Below, one piece after another: positions 4,876 through 6,408 of a stretch of DNA of 6,408 nt. The DNA is from Actinomycetota bacterium (lineage in GTDB: Bacteria; Actinomycetota; Actinomycetes; S36-B12). The position numbers and the translations under genes were made by a program. How positions within the stretch are numbered: the stretch's first letter is position 1; every line of letters begins with the position of its first letter. The stretch is taken from positions 1 through 6,408 of the forward strand of contig JAPLBU010000320.1 of the NCBI GenBank assembly GCA_026392575.1, given 5' to 3'. Under the pieces are notes generated by a model. That model worked only from the letters and a program-made list of their open reading frames with translations, ran no database searches and had not been told where the DNA came from.

Positions 4876-5655
4876 CTCCCCCGGCAGCCATGCCGGCGGA
4901 CGCTTCTCCAGAAACGCTGTCATCCCCTCACGCGCCTCGGTGGAAGCGAAGAACCCGGCCGAGACACCTGCCGTCAGTTCGAATGCCTCGCCTTGCGCGA
5001 GTTCCGGTACCCGGCGCAGCAGGTCCTTCGTCCCGGCAAGAGCCTGCGGGCCACCGGCCATCAGGCCCCTCACATAGTTCGCAACCATCGCGTCCAGATT
5101 CTCCGGAGCAGCCACGGCGGTGATCAGCCCAGCGCGCAGCACACGCCCCGCATCCACCCGCTCTCCGGTCAGCAGCAGTTCCTGCGCATCGCGTCGGTGC
5201 ATCACTTGCAGGCACACGACGGAGATCACCGCCGGAGCCACACCCACGCGCACCTCGCTGAAGGCGAACCGCGCATCCGATGACGCGACCGCGATGTCGC
5301 ACGCGGCGACCAGCCCGTTGCCGCCTCCAGCGACGTGCCCTTGGATGCGGGCGATGATCGGCTTGGGATGCTCGAGCATCGCGGTGAGCACGCGCACCAG
5401 TGCGTCTGGGCCCGAGCCCGCGAAGCCTTCTGCATCGCCGGATGCTGCAGCGGACAGGTCGGCACCCGCGCAGAACGTGTTGCCGGTTGCCGTGAGCACC
5501 ACAACGCGGACGGCGTCATCCGCTGCCGCCGACGCCAGATGGTCTGTCAGGGCAGCCATCCCCGCTGCATCTAGGCGGTTCTTCTGCTCCGGCCGGTTCA
5601 GGGTGATCGTGGCCACGCCGCCCTCGGCGCCGTAACGAACCGGCTCGTCGGTCAC
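4873..5655 (-). CDS. Enoyl-CoA hydratase/isomerase (crotonase) family, glutaconyl-CoA hydratase-like
   Basis: A 260-residue crotonase-fold enzyme of normal length, cytosolic and probably trimer/hexamer-forming. Landmarks include ITLNRPEQKNRL near the N-terminus, FCAGADLS (about 61-68) and HVAGGGNGL (about 106-114), the last two supplying the oxyanion-hole backbone. The second catalytic glutamate is kept in FSEVRVGVAPAVIS, but the first, found in GGGCEL of classical hydratases, is Gly in GGGNGL. That pattern and the SEVRxGxxPAVIS motif are typical of methylglutaconyl-CoA and isohexenylglutaconyl-CoA hydratases, which hydrate branched 2-enoyl-CoA thioesters. The GTG start at 5655 overlaps the stop of the upstream acyl-CoA dehydrogenase gene as GTGA, with GAGGGG about 11 bases upstream, so the pair is translationally coupled. 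An AtuE- or LiuC-like role is possible; the precise substrate is uncertain. Confidence 0.92.
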   Translation of the reverse strand: MTDEPVRYGAEGGVATITLNRPEQKNRLDAAGMAALTDHLASAAADDAVRVVVLTATGNTFCAGADLSAAASGDAEGFAGSGPDALVRVLTAMLEHPKPIIARIQGHVAGGGNGLVAACDIAVASSDARFAFSEVRVGVAPAVISVVCLQVMHRRDAQELLLTGERVDAGRVLRAGLITAVAAPENLDAMVANYVRGLMAGGPQALAGTKDLLRRVPELAQGEAFELTAGVSAGFFASTEAREGMTAFLEKRPPAWLPGE

Positions 5656-6408
5656 TTGCGGCCCATCCCCTCGAGCATCGAGATGATACGCAGCATGACC
5701 TCGTCGGCACCGCCGCCGATGCTGCCCAGCCGGCAGTCACGGAAGTACCGCGCGACCCACATCTCCTCGGCGTAGCCCATGCCGCCGTGGAACTGCACAC
5801 AGGCGTCCGCGACCCTTCGGCTCAGGCGGCCAGCCTGGAGCTTCGCAACGGTCGCGGCACGCGTGACGTCCTCCCCGGTGACGTAGCGCTCGGCCGTGTG
5901 GTGCAGGAAGCCGTGCAGGACATCGATGTCCGCCACGAGCTCGGCCAGCTGGTACTGGATGTACTGGTTGGCCAGCAGCGGCTTCCCGAAGGCCTCGCGC
6001 ATCTGCAGGTACTCGATCGTGCGGTCGATCGCGCGCCGCGCGCCGGTGACGGCCATGTAGCAGATCCACAGCCGCTCATCCTGGAACTGCGCCATCTGCA
6101 TCTGGAAACCGCGGCCCGCCTCGCCGATGGTGTAGCGCACCGGAACCCGGACATCGTCGAGCACGAGCTCGGCCGTATCGGAGGAGTTGTTGCCCATCTT
6201 CTTGAGCTTGCGGCCGACGCTGAAGCCCGGAGTCGACGTCGGCACGATGATCATGCTCATGCCCTGGTAGCCACCCTCATCGGACGTGCGCACCAGCATG
6301 CAGATCCAGTCGGCCTGCGTGCCGCTGGTGATCCACATCTTGCGACCGTTGATGACCCAGTCGTCACCGTCGCGACGAGCCCGCGTGGTGATCCCCGCGA
6401 CATCCGAT
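5652..6408 (-). CDS. Acyl-CoA dehydrogenase, citronellyl-CoA dehydrogenase-like (N-terminus outside window)
   Basis: The frame is open to the window edge (251 residues visible, starting SDVAGITTRA); the ATG at 6338 is internal. FAD-dependent acyl-CoA dehydrogenases introduce the alpha-beta double bond into acyl-CoA and pass electrons to electron-transfer flavoprotein. Visible landmarks are the end of the GSD substrate/FAD motif, INGRKMWITSG, VRVPVRYTIGE, MREAFGKPLL and QFHGGMGYAEE. The usual catalytic Glu of the C-terminal YEGT loop is replaced: that segment reads SIGGGADEVML. A glutamate is instead present in QFQDERLW, the position used as the base by isovaleryl-CoA and long-chain dehydrogenases, so activity is expected. 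The SIGGGADEVM and QDERLW wording resembles AtuD (citronellyl-CoA dehydrogenase) as I recall it. It forms an operon with the hydratase gene downstream. Confidence 0.93.
   Translation of the reverse strand, partial: SDVAGITTRARRDGDDWVINGRKMWITSGTQADWICMLVRTSDEGGYQGMSMIIVPTSTPGFSVGRKLKKMGNNSSDTAELVLDDVRVPVRYTIGEAGRGFQMQMAQFQDERLWICYMAVTGARRAIDRTIEYLQMREAFGKPLLANQYIQYQLAELVADIDVLHGFLHHTAERYVTGEDVTRAATVAKLQAGRLSRRVADACVQFHGGMGYAEEMWVARYFRDCRLGSIGGGADEVMLRIISMLEGMGRK

Noticed and set aside
4588..5283. Plus-strand open frame of 231 codons bridging the end of the cyclase gene and the hydratase gene
   Set aside because: It overlaps two confidently identified genes in other frames and shows a low-complexity Ser/Pro/Arg composition typical of out-of-frame high-GC sequence.

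Overview
This 6.4 kb window is high-GC DNA with strongly GC-biased third codon positions. It has apparently leaderless starts, a TrmB-type tRNA methyltransferase and an OmpR-family regulator. Together these suggest an actinobacterium; I cannot name the genus from the sequence. Nearly all of it is coding: nine genes, two of them cut by the window edges. There is no tRNA, rRNA, CRISPR array, insertion sequence or phage gene.

Left part (1-1673): the 3' end of trmB, then an aldo/keto reductase, both on the plus strand. These are followed by a convergent minus-strand gene (1365-1649) for a small, tryptophan-rich membrane protein. It is easily missed because it has no ATG, GTG or TTG near its 5' end.

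Middle part (1651-4865) is the most interesting stretch and looks like a signalling and surface-structure island. A small protein resembling a stand-alone histidine phosphotransfer (HPt) domain is co-transcribed, with an ATGA overlap, with an OmpR/PhoB-type response regulator. No histidine kinase is present. Convergent to these, with 5 bases between, is a minus-strand gene for a Flp-type pilin whose C-terminus carries a fibronectin type III domain. Divergent from the pilin is a cytoplasmic diguanylate cyclase built as zinc ribbon - PAS - PAS - GGDEF, with an intact active site (GGEEF) and inhibitory site (RxxD). The pilin/cyclase intergenic region holds a 9-bp inverted repeat and a tandem direct repeat, ACGCYAAAC, with a 10-bp period. 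That spacing is the kind OmpR-family regulators recognise.

Right part (4873-6408): a minus-strand operon with a 5'-truncated acyl-CoA dehydrogenase followed, with a GTGA overlap, by a crotonase-fold enoyl-CoA hydratase. Their active-site layouts resemble enzymes for branched substrates (citronellyl-CoA dehydrogenase and isohexenyl-/methyl-glutaconyl-CoA hydratase types), so acyclic-terpenoid or leucine-like catabolism is a reasonable guess.

How the genes may work together (inference): the HPt protein would pass phosphate to the response regulator. The regulator could act at the repeats in the nearby pilin/cyclase promoter region, tying c-di-GMP output to production of an adhesive FN3-bearing pilin. 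The flanking metabolic genes appear unrelated to this.
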